Below are positions 30,754 through 42,584 of a DNA stretch of 64,000 bases, in pieces (within the stretch, counting starts at the first letter, position 1; every line of letters begins with the position of its first letter). Location of the stretch: contig NZ_PZZL01000004.1 of the NCBI RefSeq assembly GCF_003046185.1, positions 372,001-436,000 of the forward strand, read 5' to 3'. A program made the translations under genes and the position numbers. The stretch is from Phreatobacter oligotrophus. GTDB lineage: Bacteria; Pseudomonadota; Alphaproteobacteria; Rhizobiales; Phreatobacteraceae. The notes below the pieces were generated by a model that did no database searches, was not told the DNA's origin, and saw nothing but the letters and a program-made list of their open reading frames with translations.

Positions 30754-31251
30754 TCAGCTCCCCCGGCTCGACATGCTGCTGGCGGTCGTGCCGAAACCGC
30801 CGCGCGACACCGAGGTCTGCGATGCCGTCGAACTTGGCGTCGAGGAGGATGAACCGCCGCCCCAGTAGAAGCCCGATCGCGACGAGGACGACGAGGACGA
30901 CGAGCGCGCAGGGCATGCATTGGGCTGGAACGGCAGGCCGCCCATCACCTGGTAGCCGCCGCCGGTCATCTCGCGCAGCGGCTGGATGCGCCAGCTGCTG
31001 GTCTCGTTGACGCGGCTGAGGCCGACGACGCTCGCCCCGCCGGCAAAGGCGGCGATGCAATTGGCGCCCGGCGCCAGCGCCTGGCACTGGGCCACGCTGG
31101 TCGCGACATGCTGCGTGGTGCAGGGCCGGTTGGCGAGGCCGAAGCCGTTGGTGGCGGCAAAGGTGCCGGTGCCGAGGAGCGCCATGGTGCCGATGCCGAC
31201 CGGCGTCAGCAGGACCGAGCGCTTGCGGGTGGAGGTGTCGTCCTCGCTCAT
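30754..31251 (-). CDS. YgiB/DUF1190-like serine-rich envelope protein
   Basis: 165 residues. A basic N terminus (STRKRSVLLTPVGIGTMALL) may be a signal or membrane segment. A middle region with paired cysteines follows (PCTTQ, AQCQAL, NCIAAF, NACPAR). The tail has eight consecutive serines (117-124), then SGFYWGGG and ends SRGGFGTTASSMSSRG. The closing GGFG-type end and the neighbourhood match the YgiB family, but the middle is divergent, so the family assignment is tentative. It lies between DUF350 and the ATP-grasp gene with tiny gaps, as ygiB stands beside ygiC in E. coli. Confidence 0.7.
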   Translation of the reverse strand: MSEDDTSTRKRSVLLTPVGIGTMALLGTGTFAATNGFGLANRPCTTQHVATSVAQCQALAPGANCIAAFAGGASVVGLSRVNETSSWRIQPLREMTGGGYQVMGGLPFQPNACPARSSSSSSSSRSGFYWGGGSSSSTPSSTASQTSVSRGGFGTTASSMSSRGS

Positions 31252-31259
31252 GGCGCGCC

Positions 31260-31667
31260 TCAGGTCGACATGGCCGCCGCGGCGATCTGGCCGGCGGCGA
31301 TGCTCAGCGCGGCGAAGATAATGGCGGGACCGACCTCGCCATTGCTGATGCGGTCGTTGAGGTTGGGGAAGACCAGCTTGATGAGCAGGTAGACGGCGAT
31401 CTGGATGACCAGCGACACCATCGCCCAGAGCGCATTGTCGACGATGGAGAGCGAATGCTCGACCGAGCTCGCCAGCGGCTGGGCGAAGCCGAGGATGCTG
31501 CCCCCCAGCGCGATGGCGGCGGCGATGTTGCCGGCGCGGATGAGCTTCAGCTCATCATGGCGCGTGACGGCGGTGTAGATGGCGATGTAGGCGACGAGAT
31601 AGCCGATCGCGAGGACGAAATGCGCGATGAAGGCGGGGAAGCCGGACAGATAGTCGGCGATGCTCAT
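31260..31667 (-). CDS. DUF350 family membrane protein (YjfL-like)
   Basis: 135-residue integral membrane protein with four hydrophobic helices at about 10-31, 45-64, 77-97 and 112-132; a GTG at 31673 would add two residues. The loop AVTRHDELKLIRAGNIAAAIAL and the duplicated layout are typical of DUF350. The ribosome site GGGGAGGGG is strong. In E. coli, DUF350 (yjfL), DUF1190 (yjfM) and the ATP-grasp yjfC form one operon; the same trio occurs here. The function is unknown, although an envelope or polyamine role has been proposed for such sets. Confidence 0.85.
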   Translation of the reverse strand: MSIADYLSGFPAFIAHFVLAIGYLVAYIAIYTAVTRHDELKLIRAGNIAAAIALGGSILGFAQPLASSVEHSLSIVDNALWAMVSLVIQIAVYLLIKLVFPNLNDRISNGEVGPAIIFAALSIAAGQIAAAAMST

Positions 31668-31700
31668 CGACACGCGTCCCCTCCCCTCGAGACATCGGCG

Positions 31701-32044
31701 CTAGCGGCCGAAGACCGGCACCAGACGCTCCGGCGGGCCGGCCTTCAGGCAAAAGCCCGTGGCGCGCGGCACGAATCCCGTGGCGCCTGCCGCCCGTTGG
31801 CAGGAACCATAGCGGTCCTCGCATTGCTCGCGCATGTCGAAGACCGGTCCGGATTGTAACAATTGGCGATCGGCCTCGGCGAGGAGCGAGGCGCAACGCT
31901 GCCGCGGCAGGCCGGCGGCGATACAGGCGTCAACGCTGCGATGGACGGTCGCCCCGGCGCATTCGCCGCCGGTGAGCACCACCCAGCCGATGAGCCCGGC
32001 AGCGGCCGCGAAGACCAGGGTCCCGGCTACCGCGACCAGCCGCA

Positions 32045-32045
<1 letters not shown>
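31701..32045 (-). CDS. DUF1190-like lipid/membrane-anchored small protein
   Basis: 114-residue protein with an N-terminal hydrophobic helix (LVAVAGTLVFAAAAGLIGWV) followed by an exported domain holding six cysteines: ECAGATVHRSVDACIAAGL, RQRCASLLAEAD, MREQCEDRYGSCQ and VPRATGFCLK. The spacing of Cys, the 'QCEDRYGSC' block and the 'FVPRATGF' end resemble DUF1190. The start ATG shares one base with the pyrG stop (TGATG). It heads the four-gene cluster ending in the ATP-grasp gene. The family call is by eye. Confidence 0.7.
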
Positions 32046-33685
<1,640 letters not shown>

Positions 33686-33744
33686 TTAAGGCGCGCCGGG
33701 CGATTCGGGTAGCGAGGTCCGCGGCGCCCGGACACTGTCCCCAC

Positions 33745-33773
33745 AAAAAGACGAGGGCCGGTCGCCCGGCCCT
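33745..33773 (-). terminator. Rho-independent terminator after secG
   Basis: On the minus strand AGGGCCGG-GCGA-CCGGCCCT forms an 8-bp perfect stem, followed by CG and TCTTTTTG. It lies 88 nt past the secG stop and 72 nt before the pyrG start, separating the two transcripts. Confidence 0.85.
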
Positions 33774-33860
33774 CCTGGATGCCCGTGATTGGAGGGGTCC
33801 CGCCGCCTTGGCAAGGACCTCGACCCCTGACGGAAAAGTCGTCCCCGGTTTTCTGATCGC

Positions 33861-34283
33861 TCAGGGGCGCGGGGCGGGAGCGGCCGGCGAGGCGGGAGCC
33901 GCGGGCGGCTGCGACAGGCCGCGAAGGCCCTCGAGCATGCCGGTGCCACCCTGGCCGCCGGACTGCGGCACGGAGGGAGCGGCCGGCGAGGCCGGGGCTG
34001 CGGGAACCGCAGGAGCGGCCGGGGCCGAGGTCGCCGGGCGATCGAGCAGCGAGCGGGGCCCGCGGGCCTGCGTCGCCAGCAGGGCCAGCACGATGGAGGT
34101 GAAGAAGAAGGCCGCGGCGAGGATGGCCGTGGCGCGCGTCAGCACGTTGGCCGTGCCGCGCGACGACATGAAGTTGCCGCCGCCGCCCATCCCGAGGCCG
34201 CCGCCCTCCGATCGCTGGAGCAGGACCACGACGATCAGCGCAAGCACGATCATCAGATGAATGACGAGGATGACGGACTGCAT
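33861..34283 (-). CDS. secG: preprotein translocase subunit SecG
   Basis: Small inner-membrane subunit of SecYEG. The N-terminal helix VILVIHLMIVLALIVVVLLQ is followed by the hallmark RSEGGGLGMGGGGNFMSSRG and a second helix (ATAILAAAFFFTSIVLALLA). A Pro/Ala-rich cytosolic tail of about 70 residues follows, typical for alphaproteobacteria. 140 residues. It lies 105 nt downstream of an MFS gene that separates it from its usual neighbour tpiA. Confidence 0.95.
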   Translation of the reverse strand: MQSVILVIHLMIVLALIVVVLLQRSEGGGLGMGGGGNFMSSRGTANVLTRATAILAAAFFFTSIVLALLATQARGPRSLLDRPATSAPAAPAVPAAPASPAAPSVPQSGGQGGTGMLEGLRGLSQPPAAPASPAAPAPRP

Positions 34284-34388
34284 GGCCGCGGAACGGTCCC
34301 TGGCTCGAAAGAATGGGGGTCTCTACACGATCGGGCGGGCCTTGCCTACCCCGCGCCCCGCCGCAGCATATGGGGGTGCGACGGCGCG

Positions 34389-35807
34389 TCAGCCAGCCTC
34401 GTCGTCGTCGGGATGCGGGGCGCCCGCCATGACGCCCGGTCCGAGCTGCCAGAAGATCGTCGCCGAGAGGCAGGTGATGAGGCCGATGGTGAGGAAGGTG
34501 GCCCGGAAGGCGGTGAGCGCGCCGGCGGGAACGATCGGCCCGAAATGCGCGGTATAGGCGCCAAGCAGCGCGCCGGCGACCGTCACGCCAAGGCTCATGG
34601 AGAGCATCTGCACCATCGAGAACAGGCTGTTGCCGCTCCCCGCCCCTGCCCGGTCGAGGTCGCGTAGGGTGACGGTGTTCATGGCGGTGAACTGGAAGGA
34701 ATTGACGGCGCCGTAGCAGCCGAGCAGCAGCAGCATGGCCGGCAGCGGCAGGCTCGGCGTCGCGGCGAAGGTGGCCTGCAGCGCGCCGAGGACCAGCGTG
34801 TTGGTGACCAGGAAGCGGCGGTAGCCGTAGCGGGTGATGAGCCGCGTCACCACGCGCTTTGCCGTCATCGCCATGGCGGCGACCGGCAGCATCATCATGC
34901 CGGCCTCGGCGGGGGTGCGGCCAAGGCCGACCTGCAGCAGCAGCGGGATGAGGAAGGGCATGGCGCCCGAGCCGATGCGGGCGAAGAGATTGCCGAGCAG
35001 CCCGACCGTGTAGGTGTGGATCTGGAACAGCGACAGGGGAAAGAGCGGCGCGGGATGGCGGCGCGCATGCAGCCCGTATCCGGTGATGAGCGCAAAGGCG
35101 ACGAGGAGGAGGACCAGCACCGTCGCCCGCTCGAAGCCGAGATCGGTCACCCCGTCGAGCGAGAAGGACAGTGCCACCATGCCGACCGAGAGCATGAGAT
35201 AGCCGACCATGTCAAAGCGGCCGATGGCGGGGTCGCGGCTGTCGGGCAGGAACATCAGGGTGGCGATCACCCCGGCGATTCCGACAGGGAGGTTGATGAG
35301 GAAGATCCAGTGCCAGGAGGCCGCCTGGACCAGCCAGCCACCCAGCGTCGGGCCGATCAGCGGGCCGATGAGGCCGGGGATGGCGACGAAGCTCATGGCG
35401 GGTAGGAACTGGTCGCGCGACACGCTCTTCAGCACCACCAGCCGGCCGACGGGCAGCAGCATGGCACCGCCCGCCCCCTGGACGATGCGGGAGACGATGA
35501 GCTGCGACAGCGTGGTGGAGAAGGCGCAGGCGACCGAGCCGGCGGTGAAGAGCACGATGGCGGCGAGGAACACCTGCCGCGTGCCGAAGCGGTCGGCGAG
35601 CCAGCCCGAGGCCGGGATCAGCATGGCCATGGTGAGCGAATAGGCGATCACCACGGAGTGCATGCTCAGGGGGCTCTCGCCCAGCGCCTTCGCCATGGAC
35701 GGCAGCGCCGTGTTGACGATGGTCGAGTCGAGCGTCTGCATGAAGAAGCCGACGGCAACGATCCAGAGCAGGATCCTGAACCGCCGATCGCCGCCGGCCT
35801 CACTCAT
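34389..35807 (-). CDS. DHA2-family MFS multidrug exporter (EmrB/MdtD-like)
   Basis: 472 residues, with a predicted 14-helix drug:H+ antiporter layout. Motif D1/A are visible: LDSTIVNTALPSMAKALG in helix one and GWLADRFGTRQVFL in loop 2-3; motif C-like GPLIGPTLGGWLV is in helix five. MdtD is the nearest familiar family. The gene starts 10 nt after the tpiA stop and is followed by secG, so it may be read through from tpiA. The substrate is unknown. The C terminus is acidic (PHPDDDEAG). Confidence 0.9.
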   Translation of the reverse strand: MSEAGGDRRFRILLWIVAVGFFMQTLDSTIVNTALPSMAKALGESPLSMHSVVIAYSLTMAMLIPASGWLADRFGTRQVFLAAIVLFTAGSVACAFSTTLSQLIVSRIVQGAGGAMLLPVGRLVVLKSVSRDQFLPAMSFVAIPGLIGPLIGPTLGGWLVQAASWHWIFLINLPVGIAGVIATLMFLPDSRDPAIGRFDMVGYLMLSVGMVALSFSLDGVTDLGFERATVLVLLLVAFALITGYGLHARRHPAPLFPLSLFQIHTYTVGLLGNLFARIGSGAMPFLIPLLLQVGLGRTPAEAGMMMLPVAAMAMTAKRVVTRLITRYGYRRFLVTNTLVLGALQATFAATPSLPLPAMLLLLGCYGAVNSFQFTAMNTVTLRDLDRAGAGSGNSLFSMVQMLSMSLGVTVAGALLGAYTAHFGPIVPAGALTAFRATFLTIGLITCLSATIFWQLGPGVMAGAPHPDDDEAG

Positions 35808-35817
35808 GCGATATCCC

Positions 35818-36570
35818 TCACTTGTAGGCCGCGGCGATGGCGAGGAAGTCCGCCGCCTTGAGGCTCGCGCCGCCGACCAGTGCGCCGTCGACGTTCGGCA
35901 CGCTCATCAGCTCCTTGGCGTTCGAGGGCTTCACCGAGCCGCCATAGAGAATGCGGATGCCGGCGGCCTGCTTGCCATGGCGGGAGACGAGCTTCCTGCG
36001 GATGAGGGCATGGACCTCCGCCACATCGGCGGTGGTCGGCGTCAGGCCCGTGCCGATGGCCCAGACCGGCTCATAGGCGACGACCACGGTCTCGGGCGTC
36101 GCGCCCTCGGGAATCGAGCGGGCGACCTGCCGGCCGACCACGGCGAGGGTCTTGCCGGCCTCGCGCTCGGCCTGAGTCTCGCCGACGCAGATGATGGCGA
36201 CGAGCCCGGCGCGATGCGCGGCGGCGGCCTTCTCGGCGACGAGCGCATCTGTCTCGCGGAAATATTGCCGGCGCTCGGAATGGCCGAGGATGACGGCGGT
36301 CGCGCCGGCATCCGCCAGCATCTCGGCGGAAATTTCGCCCGTATAGGCGCCGGAGGCGGCGGTATGGCAATCCTGCCCGCCGATGGCGATGCGGCTGCCG
36401 AGGGCCGCGGCGGCGGCGGTGAACAGCAGCGGCGCGGGCGGGCAGATCATCAGGTCGACCTTGGCCCGGAGGGCGGCGTCATAGCCCTCCCCCATCGCGA
36501 CCAGCTCCTTCAGGGCGGAGCGGGTGCCGTTCATCTTCCAGTTGCCGGCGACGAGCGGGCGCAGGGCCAT
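35818..36570 (-). CDS. tpiA: triosephosphate isomerase
   Basis: Interconverts DHAP and glyceraldehyde-3-phosphate. The start is ATG 36570 ([16 protein letters not shown]). The catalytic Lys is in GNWKMNG, His in [11 protein letters not shown], Glu in [10 protein letters not shown], and the phosphate-binding end is [12 protein letters not shown] and [10 protein letters not shown]. 250 residues, normal length. It is divergent from ppiD with a 165-nt intergenic region (36571-36735) that must hold both promoters. Confidence 0.97.
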   Translation of the reverse strand: MALRPLVAGNWKMNGTRSALKELVAMGEGYDAALRAKVDLMICPPAPLLFTAAAAALGSRIAIGGQDCHTAASGAYTGEISAEMLADAGATAVILGHSERRQYFRETDALVAEKAAAAHRAGLVAIICVGETQAEREAGKTLAVVGRQVARSIPEGATPETVVVAYEPVWAIGTGLTPTTADVAEVHALIRRKLVSRHGKQAAGIRILYGGSVKPSNAKELMSVPNVDGALVGGASLKAADFLAIAAAYK

Positions 36571-36735
36571 GGAAATCTCCTTGCGTGGGGCCAAGATGGT
36601 TCGGCCCGCCCCCTAGCAGAACCGCTACGCGCGTGCCACCAGCCATGCTTGCCGGGCAGGTGCGCCATCACTATGCTCCGCCGACTTTTTTAGGCCCCTC
36701 GCGGCACCGCGCCGCCCGTTGGAGATCCGCCCGGC

Positions 36736-38622
36736 ATGCTGACCGGCCTTCGCACCGCCTTCGAGAAGGGTATCCTTCGCATCGTCCTCATCGTGCTGAT
36801 GGGCGTCCTCGTGCTGTCCTTCGCCGTCTGGGGCATCGGCGACATCTTCCGCGGGGGCACGCAGACGACGGTCGCGAGCGTCGGCGGCACGCAGATCTCG
36901 GTCCAGACCTTCCAGACCGCCTACAATCGCGAGGTGCAGAATCTCGGCCGCATGATCGGCCGCGGCATCACGCCAGACCAGGCGCGCCAGTTCGGCATCG
37001 ACCAGCGCGTGCTCAACCAGCTCGTCACCGAGGCGACCCTCGACGAGCGCGGCCGCCAGCTCGGCCTCGGCATCGACGACGACACGATCCGCAACCGCAT
37101 CGTCACCACCCCCGCCTTCCGCGGCCCGACCGGCCAGTTCGACCGCAACGCCTTCGCCGAGGCGCTGCGCCAGAGCGGCTTCACCGAGCAGACCTATGTC
37201 GACGCCGAGCGCCGCGTCGCCCTGCGCCAGCAGATCGCCGGCGCCGTCTCCGACAAGATGACCTCGCCGCAGATCCTCATCGACGCGATGACGCGCTACC
37301 AGAACGAGACGCGCCAGGCGCAGTTCGTCGTCATCGGCGCGCGCGAGGCCGGCGACGTGCCGGCCCCGGACGCGGCGGCGCTCCAGTCCTATTTCGACGC
37401 CAACAAGCAGCTCTTCCGCGCCCCCGAATACCGCAAGCTCGTGGTGGTGACGCTGTCGCCCCAGGACCAGATCGGCTTCATGCAGGTGCCGGAAGCGCAG
37501 ATCGCCGAGGAGGTCGCCCGCCTGCGCGAGACCGCGGAGAAGCGCACCATCCAGCAGCTGACCTTCCCCTCCGTCGAGGAGGCCGAGGCCGCGGCCAAGC
37601 GTGTCGCCGAGGGCCTTTCCTTCGAGGACCTCGCCAAGGAGCGCGGCGTCTCCGAGGCCGACCTGACGCTCGGCAGTCTCGCCCGCAACAACATTGCCGA
37701 CCCGGCCGTGCGCGACGCCGCCTTCGCCCTTGCCGAGGGCGCGGTCTCCGCCCCGGTCCGCGGCCGCTTCGGCATCGTCCTCCTGCGCGCCGCCAAGGTC
37801 GAGCCCTTCAACGCGGCCCAGGCCGCGGAACAGGCGCGGATGACCATCGCCACGACCATGGCCCGCAATGCCGTCAACGACCTGCATGACCGCATCGAGA
37901 AGGAGCGCTCCAGCGGCCTTCCCCTCGCCGACATCGCCGCCAAGGTCGGCGTGCCGGTGACCACGGTCGATGCCGTCGACCAGCAGGGCCGCGATCCCCA
38001 GGAGGTCCAGCTGAACCTCCCCGGCGCCTCGGACTTCCTCGCGCCCGCCTTCCGCGCCGAGGTCGGTCTCGAGAACGAGCCGGTCAACAACCGCGAGACG
38101 GGCCTGTGGGCCTGGTTCGAGGTCTCCTCGGTCACGCCGGCCCGCGACCGCACCCTCGACGAGGTGCGCCCGCAGGTCGAGGCGCGCTGGCGCGAGGATG
38201 AGGTGAAGGTCCGCATCGGCCGGGCCGCCGACCAGATGGCGACCGCCATCCGCGGCGGCAAGACGCTGGCCGAGGTCGCCCAGCCGCTGAACCTCGAGGT
38301 CCGCACCACGCCGGTGCTCAAGCGCTCGTCCACCGACGGCGTCTGGGGCTCGGCCGCCGTGCAGATGCTCTTCGTCACGGGCAAGGGGCAGGCCGGCACC
38401 GTCACCGCCGCCGATGGCCTCGACCGCCTCGTCTTCGTAACGACGGAGATCGTCCTGCCGCCGGATGCGACGCTCGACACCCGCACCCGCGACCAGCTCT
38501 CCCAGTCCATCGAGGACGACGTCCTCGGCCAGTACATCGCCCGCCTGCAGCGCGATTTCGGCTCCACCGTCAACCGCACGCTCCTCAACCGGGCGGTCGG
38601 CGGCACCACCGAGACCCGCTGA
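36736..38622 (+). CDS. ppiD: peptidylprolyl isomerase PpiD-like (SurA_N/parvulin)
   Basis: 628-residue periplasmic folding factor anchored by one N-terminal helix (ILRIVLIVLMGVLVLSFAVW, about 13-32). A SurA_N-type chaperone region lies at about 40-170 (RVLNQLVTEATLDERGRQLG), then a parvulin-like domain at about 240-370 (FEDLAKERGVSEADLTLGS). A long C-terminal region follows. The catalytic quality of the parvulin domain is unclear. GGAGA precedes the ATG. It lies 18 nt upstream of trpE, the usual alphaproteobacterial ppiD-trpE arrangement. Confidence 0.92.
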   Translation: MLTGLRTAFEKGILRIVLIVLMGVLVLSFAVWGIGDIFRGGTQTTVASVGGTQISVQTFQTAYNREVQNLGRMIGRGITPDQARQFGIDQRVLNQLVTEATLDERGRQLGLGIDDDTIRNRIVTTPAFRGPTGQFDRNAFAEALRQSGFTEQTYVDAERRVALRQQIAGAVSDKMTSPQILIDAMTRYQNETRQAQFVVIGAREAGDVPAPDAAALQSYFDANKQLFRAPEYRKLVVVTLSPQDQIGFMQVPEAQIAEEVARLRETAEKRTIQQLTFPSVEEAEAAAKRVAEGLSFEDLAKERGVSEADLTLGSLARNNIADPAVRDAAFALAEGAVSAPVRGRFGIVLLRAAKVEPFNAAQAAEQARMTIATTMARNAVNDLHDRIEKERSSGLPLADIAAKVGVPVTTVDAVDQQGRDPQEVQLNLPGASDFLAPAFRAEVGLENEPVNNRETGLWAWFEVSSVTPARDRTLDEVRPQVEARWREDEVKVRIGRAADQMATAIRGGKTLAEVAQPLNLEVRTTPVLKRSSTDGVWGSAAVQMLFVTGKGQAGTVTAADGLDRLVFVTTEIVLPPDATLDTRTRDQLSQSIEDDVLGQYIARLQRDFGSTVNRTLLNRAVGGTTETR

Positions 38623-38640
38623 AGGTCGCCGGAGGCCGTC

Positions 38641-40155
38641 ATGCAGATCGAGCCGGCCTTCGAGGCCTTCGCCCCCCTCCACGATGCGGGCAAGCCGCAG
38701 GTGGTGTGGACGACGCTCGTCTCCGATCTCGAGACGCCGGTCTCCGCCTATCTGAAGATCGCCGGGGCCAAGACCAACGCCTTCCTGCTCGAATCCGTCG
38801 AGGGCGGCGCCATCAAGGGCCGCTATTCCGTGCTCGGCATGGAGCCGGACCTCATCTGGCGCTGCCGCGACGGCGTCGCCGAGGTGAACCGCCGACCCGG
38901 GGCCGATCGCAACGCCTTTGCCCCCCTGCCCGCCGCCCCGCTCGACGAGCTGCGCCAGCTCCTCGCCGACAGCCGCATCGACATGCCGGAAAGCCTGCCG
39001 CCCATGGCTGCCGGCGTCTTCGGCTATCTCGGCTACGACATGGTCCGGCAGATGGAGCAGCTGCCCCATGTCGGCCCCGACCCGCTCGGGCTTCCCGATG
39101 CGCTGTTCATCCGCCCGACCGTCGTCCTTGTCTTCGATGCGGTAAAGGACCAGATCACGGTGGTGACGCCGGTCCGCCCTCAGGCCGGCACCTCCGCCAA
39201 GCAGGCCTATGACCGCGCGGTGAACCGGCTCGGCACCGTCATCGACGCGCTCGACAGCCCGCTCGACAAGCAGACGCCCCTGCCCGACCACGCCGAGATC
39301 ATGGCTGGCCTCGTGTCCAACACTTCGCCGGCCGATTACTCCGCGATGGTGGACCGGGCGAAGGACTACATCGCCGCCGGCGACATCTTCCAGGTCGTGC
39401 TGTCGCAGCGCTTCTCGACGCCCTTCACCCTGCCGCCCTTCTCGCTCTACCGCGCGCTGCGCCGGGTGAACCCCTCGCCGTTCCTCTATTATCTCGCCTT
39501 CGAGGGCTTCTCGGTCGCCGGTTCCTCGCCGGAGATCCTGGTGCGGGTCCGGGACGGCAAGGTGACGATTCGCCCGATCGCCGGCACCCGGCCGCGCGGC
39601 GCGACGCCCGCCGAGGACAAGCGCCTCGGCGAGGAACTGCTCGCCGACCCCAAGGAGCTCTCCGAGCACCTCATGCTGCTCGACCTCGGCCGCAACGATG
39701 TCGGCCGCGTTGCCAAGATCGGCACGGTCTCGGTCACCGACCGCTTCTTCCTCGAGCACTATTCCCACGTCATGCACATCGTCTCGAATGTCGAGGGCGA
39801 GCTCGATCCGAAGCACGACCTGATCGATGCGATGATGGCGGGCTTTCCCGCCGGCACGGTCTCCGGCGCGCCGAAGGTTCGGGCCATGCAGATCATCGAC
39901 GAGCTCGAGAAGGAAAAGCGCGGCCTCTATGCCGGCTGCGTCGGCTATTTCTCCGCCACCGGCGCCATGGACACCTGCATCGTGCTGCGCACGGCGGTGG
40001 TCAAGGACGGGCAGATGTTCGTCCAGGCCGGCGCCGGCATCGTCGCCGACAGCGTCAACGCCTCGGAACAGGCCGAGTGCGTCAACAAGGCCAAGGCGCT
40101 GGTCCATGCCGCCGACGTGGCGGTGAAGACCGCGCGGGTCGGGAGGGGCCAGTGA
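38641..40155 (+). CDS. trpE: anthranilate synthase component I
   Basis: Converts chorismate to anthranilate with TrpG. 504 residues. N-terminal tryptophan-binding region with [18 protein letters not shown]; chorismate-binding core with [52 protein letters not shown] and [11 protein letters not shown]. It is a stand-alone TrpE, unlike the fused TrpEG of many rhizobia. The stop overlaps the trpG GTG. Confidence 0.97.
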   Translation: MQIEPAFEAFAPLHDAGKPQVVWTTLVSDLETPVSAYLKIAGAKTNAFLLESVEGGAIKGRYSVLGMEPDLIWRCRDGVAEVNRRPGADRNAFAPLPAAPLDELRQLLADSRIDMPESLPPMAAGVFGYLGYDMVRQMEQLPHVGPDPLGLPDALFIRPTVVLVFDAVKDQITVVTPVRPQAGTSAKQAYDRAVNRLGTVIDALDSPLDKQTPLPDHAEIMAGLVSNTSPADYSAMVDRAKDYIAAGDIFQVVLSQRFSTPFTLPPFSLYRALRRVNPSPFLYYLAFEGFSVAGSSPEILVRVRDGKVTIRPIAGTRPRGATPAEDKRLGEELLADPKELSEHLMLLDLGRNDVGRVAKIGTVSVTDRFFLEHYSHVMHIVSNVEGELDPKHDLIDAMMAGFPAGTVSGAPKVRAMQIIDELEKEKRGLYAGCVGYFSATGAMDTCIVLRTAVVKDGQMFVQAGAGIVADSVNASEQAECVNKAKALVHAADVAVKTARVGRGQ

Positions 40156-40769
40156 AGATCACCCTCATCGACAATTACGACAGCTTCACCTGGAACCTCG
40201 TCCACTATATCGGCGGCCAGGACCTCGGCGGCGGCCAGCGCCCGGAGGTCGAGGTCATCCGCAACGACAAGACGACGGCCGATGCGGTGATCGCCGGAGA
40301 TCCCGACGCCATCGTGCTCTCGCCCGGCCCCTGCTCGCCCAACGAGGCCGGCATCTGCCTCGAGCTCATCGACAAGGCCTCGGCCACCATCCCCATCTTC
40401 GGCGTCTGCCTCGGCCACCAGGCCATGGGCCAGGCCTTCGGCGGCCAGGTGGTGCGTGCGCCCAAGCCCATGCACGGCAAGATGTCGACCATCGCCCACA
40501 AGGGCCGCAGCGTCTTCCGCGGCATCAACGGGCCGTTCCAGGCGACGCGCTATCACTCGCTCACCGTCGACCGCGACACCTGGCCGACCGACCTCGAGAT
40601 CACCGCCGAATCCGAGGACGGCGTCATCCAGGGCCTGATGCACCGGACGCGGCCCGTCCATGGCGTGCAGTTCCACCCCGAGAGCATCGCCTCGGAGCAC
40701 GGCCATCGCATGATCGCCACCTTTCTCGACCTCGCGGCCGCATGGAACCGCAGCCAGGGACGCCGCTGA
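40152..40769 (+). CDS. trpG: anthranilate synthase component II (glutamine amidotransferase)
   Basis: Supplies ammonia to TrpE. The GTG start at 40152 gives (M)[18 protein letters not shown], has GGGAGGGG close upstream and overlaps the trpE stop by 4 nt. The catalytic Cys is in [16 protein letters not shown] and the His-Glu pair in [13 protein letters not shown]. 205 residues. Being class I amidotransferase beside trpE, it could also serve PabA function, as in bacteria with a single such gene. Confidence 0.96.
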   Translation: MKITLIDNYDSFTWNLVHYIGGQDLGGGQRPEVEVIRNDKTTADAVIAGDPDAIVLSPGPCSPNEAGICLELIDKASATIPIFGVCLGHQAMGQAFGGQVVRAPKPMHGKMSTIAHKGRSVFRGINGPFQATRYHSLTVDRDTWPTDLEITAESEDGVIQGLMHRTRPVHGVQFHPESIASEHGHRMIATFLDLAAAWNRSQGRR

Positions 40770-41785
40770 TGGACAGTTTCAAGACCCTGATCGCCAAGGT
40801 CGGCACCGGCGCGGCGCTTTCCCGCGACGAGGCGACCTCGGCCTTCGACCAGATCATGTCGGGCAATGCCACGCCCTCGCAGATCGGCGGCTTCCTCATG
40901 GCCCTGCGCGTGCGCGGCGAGACCGTCGACGAGATCACCGCGGCGGTCGCCACCATGCGCGCCAAGATGGTGCGGGTGGATGCCCCCGCCGATGCGGTGG
41001 ACGTGGTGGGCACCGGCGGCGATGCCTCCCACTCCCTCAACATTTCCACCTGCGCCGCCTTCATCGTGGCGGGCGCCGGCGTGCCGGTGGCCAAGCACGG
41101 CAACCGCGCCCTCTCCTCGCGGTCCGGCGCTGCCGACTGCCTGATGGCGCTCGGCGTGAAGATCGACCTTGCCCCCGAGGGCATCTCCCGCTGCATCCGC
41201 GAAGCCGGCATCGGCTTCATGTTCGCCCCCGCCCACCATCCCGCCATGAAGCATGTCGGTCCCACCCGCGTGGAGCTCGGCACCCGCACCATCTTCAACC
41301 TGCTCGGGCCGCTGTCGAACCCGGCCGGCGTCAAGCGCCAGATGGTCGGCGTCTTCGCAGGGCAATGGGTGGAGCCGCTTGCCGCCGTGCTCGCCAATCT
41401 CGGCTCGTCCCACGCCTGGGTGGTCCATGGCTCCGACGGCCTCGACGAGGTGACCGGCACCGGCCCCAGCGCCGTCGCCGAGCTGAAGGGCGGCGAGATC
41501 CGCACCTTCACCGTTCGCCCGGAGGATGTCGGCCTCGGCCTCTGCCGGCCCGAGGACCTGAAGGGCGGCGATGCCGCCCACAACGCCATGCAGCTGCGCG
41601 CGGTGCTGACCGGCGCCCGCAACGCCTATCGCGACGTGGCCGCCCTTAACGCTGCCGCAGCCTTGGTGGTGAGCGGCAAGGCCGCGACCCTGCCCGAGGG
41701 CTATGCCATGGCCACCGCTGCCATCGACAGCGGCGCCGCCGCCAGGCGCCTCGACCAGCTCGTCGCCGTCTCCGCCGCCGCCTGA
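40769..41785 (+). CDS. trpD: anthranilate phosphoribosyltransferase
   Basis: Second dedicated step of tryptophan synthesis, using PRPP. The ATG at 40769 shares a base with the trpG stop (TGATG). Motifs: [18 protein letters not shown] (PRPP site), [29 protein letters not shown] and [12 protein letters not shown]. 338 residues, full length. It is translationally coupled to trpG. Confidence 0.97.
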   Translation: MDSFKTLIAKVGTGAALSRDEATSAFDQIMSGNATPSQIGGFLMALRVRGETVDEITAAVATMRAKMVRVDAPADAVDVVGTGGDASHSLNISTCAAFIVAGAGVPVAKHGNRALSSRSGAADCLMALGVKIDLAPEGISRCIREAGIGFMFAPAHHPAMKHVGPTRVELGTRTIFNLLGPLSNPAGVKRQMVGVFAGQWVEPLAAVLANLGSSHAWVVHGSDGLDEVTGTGPSAVAELKGGEIRTFTVRPEDVGLGLCRPEDLKGGDAAHNAMQLRAVLTGARNAYRDVAALNAAAALVVSGKAATLPEGYAMATAAIDSGAAARRLDQLVAVSAAA

Positions 41786-41795
41786 GGACCCCGCC

Positions 41796-42584
41796 ATGGC
41801 CGACATCCTCAAGGCGATCGAGACCTACAAGCGCGAGGAGATCGCCGCCGCGAAGCTCCTCAAGCCCTTCTGGGTGGTGGATGCCGAGGCGCGCTCGGCC
41901 GATCCGGTGCGCCCCTTCGCCGGCGCCATCGCCGCCGCCCATGCGGCCGGCCGCACCGCGCTGATCGCCGAGATCAAGAAGGCGAGCCCGTCGAAGGGCC
42001 TGATCCGCCCGGATTTCGATCCGCCCGCCCTGGCGAAGGCCTATGAGGCCGGCGGCGCCACCTGCCTGTCCGTCCTCACCGATGGCCCGTCCTTCCAGGG
42101 GGCTCCCGAATTCCTCACTGCCGCCCGCCAGGCCTGCGCGCTCCCGGCCCTGCGCAAGGACTTCATGCACGACCCCTATCAGGTGGCCGAGGCCCGCGCC
42201 TGGGGCGCCGACTGCATCCTCGTCATCATGGCCTCCGTCGATGACGTGCTGGCCGGCGAACTCGTCTCCGCCGCCACCGACTACGGCATGGACGCGCTGA
42301 TCGAGGTCCACGACGATGCCGAACTGGACCGGGCGCTCGCCCTGCCCTCCCGCCTCATCGGCATCAACAACCGCGACCTGCGCAGCTTCGAGGTCTCGCT
42401 CGCGACCTCCGAGCGCCTTGCCCCGCGCATCCCGTCCGACCGCGTCGTCGTCGGCGAAAGCGGTATCTTCACACCCGCCGATGTCGCCCGTCTCGCGGCC
42501 GTGGGCATCCGGACTCTGCTCGTCGGCGAGAGCCTGATGCGCCAGGATGACGTTTCGTCAGCAACGCGGGCCCTTCTGACGTAA
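41796..42584 (+). CDS. trpC: indole-3-glycerol phosphate synthase
   Basis: TIM-barrel enzyme making indole-3-glycerol phosphate. The start is ATG 41796 ([20 protein letters not shown]), 10 nt after trpD. Motifs: [63 protein letters not shown] and [12 protein letters not shown]. 262 residues and not fused to TrpF. The moaC/moeA genes that often follow in relatives are absent; the 176-nt gap to the next gene has a GGCCCG/CGGGCC hairpin at 42649-42670 but no clear terminator. Confidence 0.97.
   Translation: MADILKAIETYKREEIAAAKLLKPFWVVDAEARSADPVRPFAGAIAAAHAAGRTALIAEIKKASPSKGLIRPDFDPPALAKAYEAGGATCLSVLTDGPSFQGAPEFLTAARQACALPALRKDFMHDPYQVAEARAWGADCILVIMASVDDVLAGELVSAATDYGMDALIEVHDDAELDRALALPSRLIGINNRDLRSFEVSLATSERLAPRIPSDRVVVGESGIFTPADVARLAAVGIRTLLVGESLMRQDDVSSATRALLT

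Noticed and set aside
36625-40107. 1160-codon minus-strand open frame opposite ppiD and trpE
   Set aside because: Both opposite genes are unmistakable; the long frame has repetitive Gly/Asp/Arg composition and no start context.
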